This document shows positions 36,034 to 44,328 of a stretch of DNA of 64,000 nucleotides, piece after piece. The stretch lies in the NCBI GenBank assembly GCA_963848495.1, contig CAWKDV010000002.1, positions 1,488,001-1,552,000 on the forward strand, in the 5' to 3' direction. The stretch comes from JAICJR01 sp963848495 (lineage in GTDB: Bacteria > Actinomycetota > Thermoleophilia > Solirubrobacterales > Thermoleophilaceae). Positions within the stretch are counted from its first letter, which is position 1, and the number at the start of each line of letters is the position of its first letter. Position numbers and translations under genes: made by a program. Under the pieces are notes generated by a model that was not told the DNA's origin, did not search any database, and was given only the letters and a program-made list of their open reading frames with translations.

Positions 36034-38505
36034 ATGAACGCCGAGCGCCTCCCGTCCTCAGCCCGCGCCGTGATCGTCGGCGGCGGGGTCGCCGGGGCGA
36101 GCGTCGCGCACCATCTGGCTCTGCAGGGCTGGGACGACCTGGTGCTGATCGACCGCGCGCCGCTCTGGCGCACCGGCGGCTCGACCTCGCACGCGCCGGG
36201 CCTCGTGTTCCAGCAGAACGCGTCGAGGACGATGACGCGGCTCGCGCACTGGACCGTCGAGCTGCTCACGGAGCTCGGTTGCTTCCACGCGGTCGGTGGC
36301 GTCGAAGTGGCCACCACCGAGGAGCGCTGGGCCGAGCTCGACCGGCGCGCGGCGCGCGCCCGCGGCTACGGCCTCGACGCGCGGCTGCTCACGCCGGCGG
36401 AGGTCGTCGAGCTGATCCCGCTGATCGAGGAGAACCTGATCGTCGGCGGCTTCCATGTGGCCGACGACGGCATCGCGAAGGCGCTCGACGCGGCGGCGGC
36501 CCTCGGCTCCACAGCCGGCGACGCCCTGACGGCGTTCGAGAACTGCGAGGCGAACGGCCTGCTGGTAAAGGGCGGCCGCATCGCGGGCATCGAGACCACC
36601 CGTGGCACGATCGCCACCGAGCACGTGGTGATCGCCTGCGGCATCTGGGGACCGCTGCTGGCGCGACTGGCCCCGGGGCTCAACGTCCCGCTCGTGCCGG
36701 TCCAGCACCAGCTCGCCTACACGGCGCCGCTGCCCGAGCTCCGCGGCGAGACGCGGGAGGTCGTACACCCGATCCTGCGCCACCAGGACCACTCGATGTA
36801 CTTCCGCCAGGTGGCCGACGCGTACGCGATCGGCAACTACCGCCACGAGCCGCTGCTCACCGACCCAGAGGACATCCGCGACTGGGGCGACGACGGCGAG
36901 CAGCCCTCGATCGAGCCGTTCACCGAGGCGGACTTCCAGTCGGCCTACGAGGAGACCGGCCGGCTGATGCCCGCGCTCCGGGGCGTGGAGCTCGTGCGGG
37001 CGTTCAACGGGCTGATGTCGTTCACGCCGGACGGGTTCCCGCTGCTCGGCGAGAGCGCCGCGGCGCGCGGGCTGTGGCTCGCGCAGGCGATCTGGGTCAC
37101 GCACTCGGCCGGCTGCGGCCGCGTCCTCGCCGAGCTGATGACCCACGGCGACGCCCGCGTGGACCTCCACGAGGCCGACCCGCAGCGCTTCGACGCCCAC
37201 GGCACGACCCGCGCCTACGCGCGCCGGCGGGGCGCTCAGGGCTACCGCGAGGTCTATGACGTTCTCCACCCGCGCCAGCAGCAGGAGCAGGTGCGCGGCC
37301 AGCGGACCACGCCGTTCTACGAGCGCGAGCTCCAGCTCGGCAGCCTGTTCTTCGAGAGCGCCGGCTGGGAGCGGCCGCAGTGGTACGGGCGCAACCGCGA
37401 GCTGCTGACCGGCGACGAGATCGTGCCCGCCTCCGAGTGGGCGGCGCGCTACTGGTCGCCAATCGCCATCGCCGAGCACCGCGCCTGCCGCGAGCGCGCC
37501 GGCATCTTCGACCTCACGCCGTTCACCAAGGTCGAGGTCAGCGGCCCGGGTGCGCTCGCCTTCCTGCAGCGCCTGGCGGCGAACGACGTGGACAAGTCGA
37601 TCGGCACGATCGTCTACACGGCGATGCTCTCCCCGCGCGCGGGGATCATGTGCGACCTCACGGTCACCCGCCTCGGCGAGGACCGCTTCTGGGTCGTGAC
37701 CGGGGGCGCCGTCGGGCGCCACGACATCGCCTGGATGTCGAAGCACCTGCCCAGCGACGGCTCGGTCCGCGTCGACGACCTCACCTCGTCGCTCTGCTGC
37801 CTCGGCGTCTGGGGGCCACTCGCGCGCCAGCTCGTGTCGAGCGCCAGCGACGCCGACCTCTCGAACGACGCCATGCCCTACATGCGCGCCGGCACCCTCG
37901 CCATCGGCAGCGTGCCCTGCCGCGCGCTGCGCCTCTCCTACGTGGGCGAGCTCGGCTGGGAGATCTACGCGCCCACCGAGTTCGGCCGCATGCTGTGGGA
38001 CCTGCTCTGGGAGGCCGGCAGGCCGCTGGGCGCGACGGCCTGCGGCGGCGCCGCCTACGACTCGCTGCGGCTCGAGAAGGGCTACCGCCTCTGGGGCCAG
38101 GACATCGACGAGGAGCACGATCCCTACGAGTCGGGCCTCGGCTGGGCCGTGCGGCTGTCGAAGGAGACGGACTTCATCGGCCGGCAGGCCGCGGCCGCGA
38201 TCAAGGAGCGCGGGGTGTCGCGGAAGCTGTGCTGCCTCGTGACCGACGACCCGAGCGTGATCCTCGTCGGCAAGGAGCCGATCCTCGCGGACGGCGAGCC
38301 CGTCGGCTACGTGACGAGCGCGGCGTATGGGGCCACGATCGGCGAGAGCATCCTCTACGGCTACCTGCCGGCTGAGCTGGCGGAGCCGGGGACGTCGCTG
38401 AGCGTGCACAGCGAGCGCGCCGACCACCCGGTGACCGTCGTGAGCGAGCCGCGCTTCGACCCGGAGATGGCGCGTCTCAAGGACGTGGCGGCGGCGCCGG
38501 CTTAA
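36034..38505 (+). CDS. Dimethylglycine/sarcosine dehydrogenase-type FAD-GcvT demethylase
   Basis: An 823-residue fusion of an N-terminal DAO flavoprotein (dinucleotide fold VIVGGGVAGASV, residues 13-24) and a C-terminal aminomethyltransferase domain (from about residue 430: RAGIFDLTPFTKVEVSG, LRLEKGYRLWGQDID). GGSTSHAPGLVFQ places His53 where dimethylglycine oxidase attaches FAD covalently. The enzyme oxidises an N-methyl group and hands the formaldehyde-level carbon to tetrahydrofolate. Dimethylglycine or sarcosine is the expected substrate. It starts 39 bases after the permease stop. Confidence 0.85.
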   Translation: MNAERLPSSARAVIVGGGVAGASVAHHLALQGWDDLVLIDRAPLWRTGGSTSHAPGLVFQQNASRTMTRLAHWTVELLTELGCFHAVGGVEVATTEERWAELDRRAARARGYGLDARLLTPAEVVELIPLIEENLIVGGFHVADDGIAKALDAAAALGSTAGDALTAFENCEANGLLVKGGRIAGIETTRGTIATEHVVIACGIWGPLLARLAPGLNVPLVPVQHQLAYTAPLPELRGETREVVHPILRHQDHSMYFRQVADAYAIGNYRHEPLLTDPEDIRDWGDDGEQPSIEPFTEADFQSAYEETGRLMPALRGVELVRAFNGLMSFTPDGFPLLGESAAARGLWLAQAIWVTHSAGCGRVLAELMTHGDARVDLHEADPQRFDAHGTTRAYARRRGAQGYREVYDVLHPRQQQEQVRGQRTTPFYERELQLGSLFFESAGWERPQWYGRNRELLTGDEIVPASEWAARYWSPIAIAEHRACRERAGIFDLTPFTKVEVSGPGALAFLQRLAANDVDKSIGTIVYTAMLSPRAGIMCDLTVTRLGEDRFWVVTGGAVGRHDIAWMSKHLPSDGSVRVDDLTSSLCCLGVWGPLARQLVSSASDADLSNDAMPYMRAGTLAIGSVPCRALRLSYVGELGWEIYAPTEFGRMLWDLLWEAGRPLGATACGGAAYDSLRLEKGYRLWGQDIDEEHDPYESGLGWAVRLSKETDFIGRQAAAAIKERGVSRKLCCLVTDDPSVILVGKEPILADGEPVGYVTSAAYGATIGESILYGYLPAELAEPGTSLSVHSERADHPVTVVSEPRFDPEMARLKDVAAAPA

Positions 38506-38510
38506 GCGTC

Positions 38511-38600
38511 TACGGCAGCGATAAAGGGCAGCCCAGGCGTTAGCGTCAGGACTTTGGGGGTCATATGCCCCTTAACTCCTGACGCTTGTTGCAGCCGCCG
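38511..38600. repeat. Palindromic ~90-bp intergenic repeat, likely bidirectional terminator
   Basis: Nested stems: GCGTCAGGA (38543-38551) pairs with TCCTGACGC (38577-38585), and inside it GGGG pairs with CCCC around CATATG. The outer ends (CGGCAGC and GCAGCCGCCG) are also partly complementary. It lies between convergent genes and overlaps the last codons and stop of the leftward gene. A close relative is at 51776-51866. Confidence 0.65.
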
Positions 38601-39189
38601 CTCCGGGCCGCTCCTCATTGCCGCCGTTCACGACGCGCTCCAGCTCGCGCTCGAGACCGGCGTCGCCCACCTCGCGCACCTCGAGCGGCAGCCCGATCCG
38701 CTCGGCCGCCCGGCGGGCCGCCTTCTCGGTCGCCTCGGTGCGCCGCTGCGCCAGCCAGACCACGCGCCTGTAGCCGCCGAAGTAATCGTCCCGCAGCTCA
38801 GGGTGGCGGTCGAGGCCGAGCTCGCGGATCACCGTGTGCTCGAACGTCCGCGCCAGGAAGTCCGTGAGGAAGTAGGTGCCGGGCTCCTCGGCCATCAGCT
38901 CTCGGACCTCGTCGCGCGCGAAGACGTCGTAGCAGTGGTCGCCGCGCAGGCGCTCGATGTCGAGCTCGTCGAGTGCGCCGTAGGTGCCGCAGTCGGCATA
39001 CGCCAGCGCCACATGCGAGTAACGCTCCCGCAGCTCGTCCGCCAGTCGCGCCACCTCGGGCGCGATCAGCTCCGGGCGGTTGTGGAGCGGCGCGGGCACC
39101 GGGAACACGTCGACCTCCCAGTCGCGCCGGCGCGCGATGTCGCGCACGTGCACCGCCAGGGCGCCGCAGGCGATCACGGCGGTGCTCAT
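38572..39189 (-). CDS. DUF1638 protein
   Basis: A 205-residue protein of the DUF1638 family. It begins STAVIACGALAVHVRDI and includes HVALAYADCGTYGALDEL and GTYFLTDFLARTFEH, with conserved Cys, Asp and His residues suggestive of metal binding. Members are repeatedly found beside corrinoid methyltransferase genes in actinobacteria and methanogens, as here. The function is unknown, and an accessory or activation role is an inference. The last codons (TSVRS) and stop lie inside the palindromic repeat. Its start overlaps the activator gene by 4 bases. Confidence 0.75.
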   Translation of the reverse strand: MSTAVIACGALAVHVRDIARRRDWEVDVFPVPAPLHNRPELIAPEVARLADELRERYSHVALAYADCGTYGALDELDIERLRGDHCYDVFARDEVRELMAEEPGTYFLTDFLARTFEHTVIRELGLDRHPELRDDYFGGYRRVVWLAQRRTEATEKAARRAAERIGLPLEVREVGDAGLERELERVVNGGNEERPGAAAATSVRS

Positions 39190-41063
39190 CCCGGGAAGGC
39201 GAGCTGGTCGATGAACAGGTCGTTGAAGTCCGCTCGGCCGGACAGCTCGACGTACTCGACCTCGCGCACGAGCGACAGCGCCTCGGCGCGCTCGCGGTGG
39301 CTCAGCGCCGCGATCTTCGCGCCCTCGCCGGCCACGTTGCCGGCCGACACGATCCGCGGCAGCGCCAGCGGCGGCACCAGCCCGATGCGCACGGCGCTGG
39401 CGGGGGAGAGGTAGGCGCCGAAGCTGCCGCCCAGCAGCACCTGCTGGATGTCGGCGGGCTCGACGCCGAGGTCGCGCACGAGGAGATTCCAGCCGGTGGC
39501 GATCGAGGCCTTGGCGAACTGCAGCTCGCGCACGTCCCGCTGGGAGAGGAAGACGCCCTCGGCCGGATCGTCCGTGCGCCAGTGGAGGACGAACACGCGC
39601 TCCTCGCCGATCTTGGTGAAGCGCCTGCCGAGCGCGCCGGTGGCCTCCTCCTCCGGCACGAAGCGGCCGGAGTGGTCGAGCAGGCCAGCCCGTACCAGCT
39701 CGGCCACGCAGTCCACGAGGCCGGAGCCGCAGATCCCCAGCGGCTCGGTGTCGCCGATCACCTGCAGCGAGATCGAGTCGTCCTCGATCTTCACGCCCTC
39801 GATCGCGCCCTCGGCGGCGCGCATGCCACAACGGATCTGCGCCGCCTCGAACGCGGGGCCCGCCGGGGCCGCCGTGGCCAGCACGCGCTCGTTCGACCCG
39901 AGAGCGATCTCGCTGTTCGTGCCGACGTCGATGAACAGCCGCAGCCGCCGGTCGCGTGCGATGCCCGTGGCGAGCAGCCCGGCGACGATGTCGCCGCCCA
40001 CGTAGGCACCCATCGACGGGAATGTGAACACCGGCGCGCGCGGGTGGACCTCCACGCCGAAGTCGGTCGCGCGCGTGGGAGGCAGCTCGTGGGCGGCGAC
40101 CACGAACGGGGCCATCGAGAGCGGCTCCGGGTCGATGCCGAGCGCGAGCTGCGCCATGGTCACGTTGCCGCACAGCGTCAGCTCGTAGACCTCGTGCTGC
40201 TCGACTCCCGCCTCCTCGCACACCTCGCGCGCCAGCTCGGCCAGCGTCTCCTGCGCGCGCCGGCGCAGCTCGCCGAGCGCCTCGGGATCGAGCATCGTGG
40301 CGGAGATGCGCGAGATCACGTCGCCGCCGAACGGCTGCTGGCGGTTGAGCATCGAGCGCACGGCGAGCGGCTGGCCCGACTCGAGGTCGAGCAGCGTGGC
40401 GACGACGGTGGTGGTGCCGAGGTCGAAGGCGATCGCGTGGCGGCGGCCGCTGGTGTCGCCGGGCTCGACGTCGATCATCTCCTCGTCGACGATCACCGCG
40501 GTGACGGCGAAGCCCGACGAGCGCAGCAGGCCGCCGAGCTTGCGCAGCACCTCGAGCGGCACGTGCGGCTCGAGGTCGTCGATCCCGTCGAGCAGGCGCT
40601 GCACATCCGAGCGCTGGTCCTCGAGCGTCGGCTCGGGCAGCTCCACGTAGCGCTTCTGCACCGCCGGGCGGAGGATCACGTGGCGGCCGACGCCGACGAG
40701 CGCCGCCTTGGGCCGCGTCTGCAGCGGCGGCACGTGCACCGCCAGGTCCTCGCGCGCGGGCGCGCGGCAGGCGAGCCGCCAGCCGTCGCGCAGCTCGGCC
40801 GGGCTGAACGCGCGCGGATCCACCGAGCTCACCGGCACCTCGCCCTGCAGCACCTGCACCTTGCACTTGCGGCAGGTGCCGTGGCCGCCGCAGGTCGAGT
40901 CGATGGCCACGCCGTTCCAGCTCGCGGCGTCGAAGATCGGCGTGCCGCTCGGCACGCGCACCTCGGTACCGTCGGGCAGGAAGCGCAGGTGCACCCGCTC
41001 CGCGCCGTCGGGCTGCGGCTCCGGCCCGCCGCCGGGGGCCATCGGCTCGGGGCGCGCGCTCAA
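39186..41063 (-). CDS. Corrinoid-protein reductive activator (ASKHA / DUF4445, RamA-like)
   Basis: A 625-residue protein with an N-terminal 2Fe-2S ferredoxin domain (CGGHGTCRKCKVQVLQG plus a later Cys in LACRAP). A large C-terminal ASKHA ATPase region follows (AFDLGTTTVVATLL, CGNVTMAQLALGIDPEPL, LFIDVGTNSEIALG, GICGSGLVDCVAEL). This architecture restores the Co(I) state of corrinoid methyltransferase proteins using ATP and low-potential electrons. TTG 41063 overlaps the upstream stop, and ATG 41042 is an alternative. It belongs to the tight leftward operon with the corrinoid protein. Confidence 0.88.
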   Translation of the reverse strand: MSARPEPMAPGGGPEPQPDGAERVHLRFLPDGTEVRVPSGTPIFDAASWNGVAIDSTCGGHGTCRKCKVQVLQGEVPVSSVDPRAFSPAELRDGWRLACRAPAREDLAVHVPPLQTRPKAALVGVGRHVILRPAVQKRYVELPEPTLEDQRSDVQRLLDGIDDLEPHVPLEVLRKLGGLLRSSGFAVTAVIVDEEMIDVEPGDTSGRRHAIAFDLGTTTVVATLLDLESGQPLAVRSMLNRQQPFGGDVISRISATMLDPEALGELRRRAQETLAELAREVCEEAGVEQHEVYELTLCGNVTMAQLALGIDPEPLSMAPFVVAAHELPPTRATDFGVEVHPRAPVFTFPSMGAYVGGDIVAGLLATGIARDRRLRLFIDVGTNSEIALGSNERVLATAAPAGPAFEAAQIRCGMRAAEGAIEGVKIEDDSISLQVIGDTEPLGICGSGLVDCVAELVRAGLLDHSGRFVPEEEATGALGRRFTKIGEERVFVLHWRTDDPAEGVFLSQRDVRELQFAKASIATGWNLLVRDLGVEPADIQQVLLGGSFGAYLSPASAVRIGLVPPLALPRIVSAGNVAGEGAKIAALSHRERAEALSLVREVEYVELSGRADFNDLFIDQLAFPG

Positions 41064-41914
41064 GTGGCGGCGGCCTCCCTGGCGCGGTAGGCCGCGATCC
41101 AGCTCGCGCCCCACTGGTCGTGCCCGAGCAGCAAATCGGCGGCGCGCACCGAGTCCACGACCTCCGCCGCGCAGCTCATGATCGCGCTGGTCAGGCCGGC
41201 GGCCATCGCCATCGGCAGGAAGGCGGCGCCCAGCGCGTGCCGCCGCGGCAGGCCGAACGACACGTTCGACGCGCCCAGGCACATGTTCACGCCGAGCTCC
41301 CCGCGGATCAGGCGGATCGTCTCGAGCGTGACCGTCACGGCGTCGGTGGCGGCGCCGACCGTCATCGCCAGCGGGTCGATCACCACGTCCTCGGGCGGGA
41401 TGCCGTGGTCGCCGGCGGCCGAGACGATCTTGCGCGCGATGTCGAGGCGCTGCTGCGGCGTCTCCGGGATGCCGGTCTCGTCGTTGGCAAGGCCGATCAC
41501 CGCCGCGCCGTGGCGGGCCACCAGCGGCAGGATCTCCTCGAGCCGGTCGTCCTCCCCGGTGACCGAGTTCACGAGCGCCTTTCCCTCGTAGACCGACAGC
41601 CCCGCCTCGAGCGCCTCGATCACCGAGGAGTCGATGCAGATCGGCGCCTCCACGGCGTCCTGCACCACGCCGAGCATGCCCTTCAGGAGCTCGGGCTCGT
41701 CCACCAGCGGGATGCCCGCGTTCACGTCGAGCATGTTCGCTCCCGCCTCCACCTGGGTCCGCGCGTCGAGCTCCACGGTCGAGAGGTCGCCGCCGCGCAA
41801 CTCCTCGGCGAAGCTCTTGCGCCCGGTGGGGTTGATCCGCTCGCCGATCACGCAGAACGGCAGGTCGTGACCGATGGTGACGCTCTTAGACCGCGACTGA
41901 AGGACCGTGTGCAT
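41060..41914 (-). CDS. Methyl-tetrahydrofolate:corrinoid methyltransferase (MtgA/AcsE-like)
   Basis: A 284-residue pterin-binding TIM barrel. CVIGERINPTGRKSFAEEL, GANMLDVNAG, ICIDSS, VNSVTG and VIDPLAM match the DHPS-like methyltransferases that move methyl groups between corrinoid protein and tetrahydrofolate. In glycine betaine systems this is MtgA, which makes methyl-THF. It overlaps the methylene-THF reductase gene by 29 bases upstream and the activator by 4 bases downstream. Direction of flux toward methyl-THF is inferred from the gene set. Confidence 0.85.
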   Translation of the reverse strand: MHTVLQSRSKSVTIGHDLPFCVIGERINPTGRKSFAEELRGGDLSTVELDARTQVEAGANMLDVNAGIPLVDEPELLKGMLGVVQDAVEAPICIDSSVIEALEAGLSVYEGKALVNSVTGEDDRLEEILPLVARHGAAVIGLANDETGIPETPQQRLDIARKIVSAAGDHGIPPEDVVIDPLAMTVGAATDAVTVTLETIRLIRGELGVNMCLGASNVSFGLPRRHALGAAFLPMAMAAGLTSAIMSCAAEVVDSVRAADLLLGHDQWGASWIAAYRAREAAAT

Positions 41915-42833
41915 GCTGGTGGGACTCCTCCCTTTCGGCTCGTGGCTTGATCCCGAGGCGGGTGCACAGCTCGGCTATGCCCGCGCCCTTCCTGAACGAG
42001 ATGAGGTGAAGGCCGGCCACGCCCGGCAGCGACATCGCGTGCGCCGCGAGCTCGCAGGCCAGGTCGAAGCAGGCCGGCTGCTGGTCGGGCGCCGCCTCCA
42101 CCCGCTCGATCAGCTCGCCGGGCACCTCGATGCCCGGCACCTTCTCGTCCATGTGGCGCAGCGCCCGCGCGCCGGAGACGATGCTGATCGACGGAATGAG
42201 CGCGACACGCCGGTCGAGGCCCGCCTCGCGGGCGGCCTCCACGAAGCGCTCGAGCAGCTCGGGTCGGAAGCCGATCTGGAGCTGCAGGAAGCGTGCGCCC
42301 GCGTCGGCCTTGGCCAGCGCGCGCTGGATGCGGTCCTCGAGCGGGGGCGCCGCCGCGCTCTCCACGGCGCCGGCGAACAGCGCGGGCGCGGGGTCGAGCG
42401 CCCGGCCACTGAGGTAGTGGCCGCCGGCCAGCGTCCGCGTCAGCGACAGCATGCTGACCGCGTTCAGGTCGAACACCGGCTTGGCGTCGGGCTCGTCGCC
42501 CGCGGCCACGCCGTCGCCGCCGAGGCAGAGGACGTTGCGCACGCCGTGCATCGAGGCGCCGACGATGTCGGCCTCGAGCGCCAGCCGGTTGCGGTCGCGG
42601 GTGACGAGCTGCATGATCGGCTCGGCGCCGCAGCGGATCAGCCCGATCGACACGGCCAGCGGCGACGCGTGCGCGTGCGCGGCGGTGTTGTCGGTGGCGT
42701 TGACGGCGTCGACCCAGTCGCGCATCGGCGCGACCAGGCGCTCGACCTCCGCCAGGCCGCCGCCGTCGACCGCGGGCAGCTCGGCAGTGACCACGAACTG
42801 GCCGGCGGCGAGCTTGTCCTCGAGCGTCGGCAC
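41886..42833 (-). CDS. metF: Methylenetetrahydrofolate reductase-type protein
   Basis: A 315-residue flavin TIM-barrel reductase. It shows FVVTAELPAVDGGG near the start, VNATDNTAAHAHASPLAVS, MHGVRNVLCLGGDGV and the GARFLQLQIGF segment. Family members interconvert methylene-THF and methyl-THF. Inside a corrinoid demethylation operon it probably runs in the oxidative direction, feeding methyl carbon to the methylene-THF pool. This may be a second, catabolic copy rather than the methionine-biosynthetic enzyme. The C-terminal tail is His-rich. Confidence 0.82.
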   Translation of the reverse strand: MPTLEDKLAAGQFVVTAELPAVDGGGLAEVERLVAPMRDWVDAVNATDNTAAHAHASPLAVSIGLIRCGAEPIMQLVTRDRNRLALEADIVGASMHGVRNVLCLGGDGVAAGDEPDAKPVFDLNAVSMLSLTRTLAGGHYLSGRALDPAPALFAGAVESAAAPPLEDRIQRALAKADAGARFLQLQIGFRPELLERFVEAAREAGLDRRVALIPSISIVSGARALRHMDEKVPGIEVPGELIERVEAAPDQQPACFDLACELAAHAMSLPGVAGLHLISFRKGAGIAELCTRLGIKPRAEREESHQHAHGPSVAV

Positions 42834-42845
42834 GCGCAGTCCCCG

Positions 42846-43511
42846 CTAGGCCGCTACCGGCGCTCCGCGCTGCTCGATCAGCTGCTTGGCCTTCTTCACG
42901 GCCGATGAGGCGTCCGCCGAGTAGCCGTCCGCCCCCACCGCGTCGGCGTACTCCTGCGTGACCGGCGCGCCGCCCACCATCACGATCACCTGGTCGCGCA
43001 GGCCGGCCTTCTCGAGCGCGTTGATGTTGGCCTTGAACATCGGCATCGTGGTGGTGAGGAAGGCCGAGAAGCCGACGATGTCGGGCGTGACGCGCTCGAT
43101 CTCCTCGACGAACTTCTCGGGCGCCACGTTCACGCCGAGGTCCACCACGGTGAAGCCGGCGCCCTCGAGCATGATGTTGCAGAGGTTCTTGCCGATGTCG
43201 TGCACGTCGCCCTTGACGGTGCCCATCAGGAAGGTGCCGACCTGCCGCACGCCGGTCTCCACCAGCAGCGGGCGCAGGATGTCGAGCGCGCCCTGCATCG
43301 CCTTGGCGGCGATCAGCATCTCGGGCACGAAGTAGTCGCCGCGCTCGAAGCGCGCGCCGACCTCCTCGAGCGACGGGATCAACGCGTCGTAGAGCATGCG
43401 CTCAGGCTCGAGCCCGTCGTCGAGCCCGCGGTTGACGTTCTCCTCGACCTCCGGCTTCTTGCCGACAAGCGTGTCGTCGTACAGCGCCTGGAGGATCTCC
43501 TCGTGGGTCAT
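42846..43511 (-). CDS. Corrinoid-binding methyl-transfer protein (MtgC/MttC-like)
   Basis: A 221-residue methyl carrier: a four-helix B12-binding-2 cap (residues 1-90), then a Rossmann cobalamin domain with DVHDIGKN (D102, His104, G107), the base-off/His-on signature. GFSAFLTTTMPMFKANINAL and VMVGGAPVTQEYADAVGADG complete the fold. It accepts a methyl group from the MttB-family enzyme encoded divergently at 44.3 kb. It lies 12 bases upstream of the reductase gene, and its start overlaps the IclR regulator gene by 4 bases. Confidence 0.92.
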   Translation of the reverse strand: MTHEEILQALYDDTLVGKKPEVEENVNRGLDDGLEPERMLYDALIPSLEEVGARFERGDYFVPEMLIAAKAMQGALDILRPLLVETGVRQVGTFLMGTVKGDVHDIGKNLCNIMLEGAGFTVVDLGVNVAPEKFVEEIERVTPDIVGFSAFLTTTMPMFKANINALEKAGLRDQVIVMVGGAPVTQEYADAVGADGYSADASSAVKKAKQLIEQRGAPVAA

Positions 43512-44236
43512 GCGGCGGTCTCCTGTCGGTGTCCCAGACGCTCGCTGAGGGCGTGCGCCTCCTTGACCAGTACTGGGCGAAGCTCGGCGATGCGCTCGGG
43601 CGTGAGGCGCATCGTGGGGCCGGAGATGCTGAGCGCGGCGATCACGTCGCCGGTGGGCCCGCGCACCGGCGCCGCCACCGCGGCGAGGCCGGCCTCGAGC
43701 TCGTCCACGGCGCTGGCGAACTCCTCGTCGCGCACGCGCGCGAGCTCGCGCTCGAGCCTCTGGCCGTCGCGCATCTCGGCGGCGCCGAAGGCGAGGAAGA
43801 CCTTGCCGTTGGCGGTGCAGTGGTAGTCCACCCGCCGGCCGACCCAGTGCCCCGCGCCGAGGTAGTGGCGCGCGTCGACCTGCGCGAGGTGATCCACGCC
43901 GTAGGGCGTGGGCACGGCGATGTTGATGGTCTCGCCGCTCTCCTCGGACAGCGCCTCGAGCGACGGCTCGGCCAGCTCCACGAGGTTGCGCTCCACGGCG
44001 CCGCGATGGGCGAAGCGCAGGATCGCCGGGCCCGGCTCGAGCTTGCCGCGCTGGCCCGACTGGTGCACGAGGCCGTGGCGCTCGAGCGCGCTGACGAGCC
44101 GCGAGGCGGTGCTCTTCGGCAGGTCGGCGGCGTCGGCCAGCTCGTTGAGCGTGGCCGGACCCTCGCACTCGAGCAGGCGCACGAGCAGCGTCGCCGCGCG
44201 GTCGATCGCCTGCGTGCCGGCTGGTGCGGGGGTCAC
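43508..44236 (-). CDS. IclR-family transcriptional regulator
   Basis: A 242-residue regulator with an N-terminal winged helix (AIDRAATLLVRLLECEGPATLNELADAADLPKSTASRLVSALE region, residues 10-60) and a C-terminal effector domain (YHCTANGKVFLAFG, then ISGPTMRLTPERIAELRP). IclR proteins sense small carboxylates or aromatics. It heads the corrinoid operon and is divergent from the MttB-family gene. The 16-base palindrome at 44261-44276 between them is the obvious operator. The effector may be betaine or a derivative (inference). Confidence 0.9.
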   Translation of the reverse strand: MTPAPAGTQAIDRAATLLVRLLECEGPATLNELADAADLPKSTASRLVSALERHGLVHQSGQRGKLEPGPAILRFAHRGAVERNLVELAEPSLEALSEESGETINIAVPTPYGVDHLAQVDARHYLGAGHWVGRRVDYHCTANGKVFLAFGAAEMRDGQRLERELARVRDEEFASAVDELEAGLAAVAAPVRGPTGDVIAALSISGPTMRLTPERIAELRPVLVKEAHALSERLGHRQETAA

Positions 44237-44260
44237 CGCCGTCCCCCAGGAGGCGGTGGA

Positions 44261-44276
44261 TGGAACTGTAGTTCCA
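44261..44276. promoter_or_regulatory. IclR-type palindromic operator
   Basis: TGGAACTGTAGTTCCA has perfect 7-base arms around a 2-base centre, placed between the divergent IclR and methyltransferase genes. The TGGAA-N-TTCCA form is typical of IclR-family sites. Confidence 0.65.
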
Positions 44277-44328
44277 CGGGGGTTATGATTGCGCCCGCCG
44301 GACGGTCCGTCAAGCCCCGGGAGGAGCG

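Noticed and set aside
36058..38427. A 789-codon antisense frame across the dimethylglycine dehydrogenase gene
   Set aside because: It mirrors the third codon positions of a convincing enzyme and has no family similarity or ribosome site.
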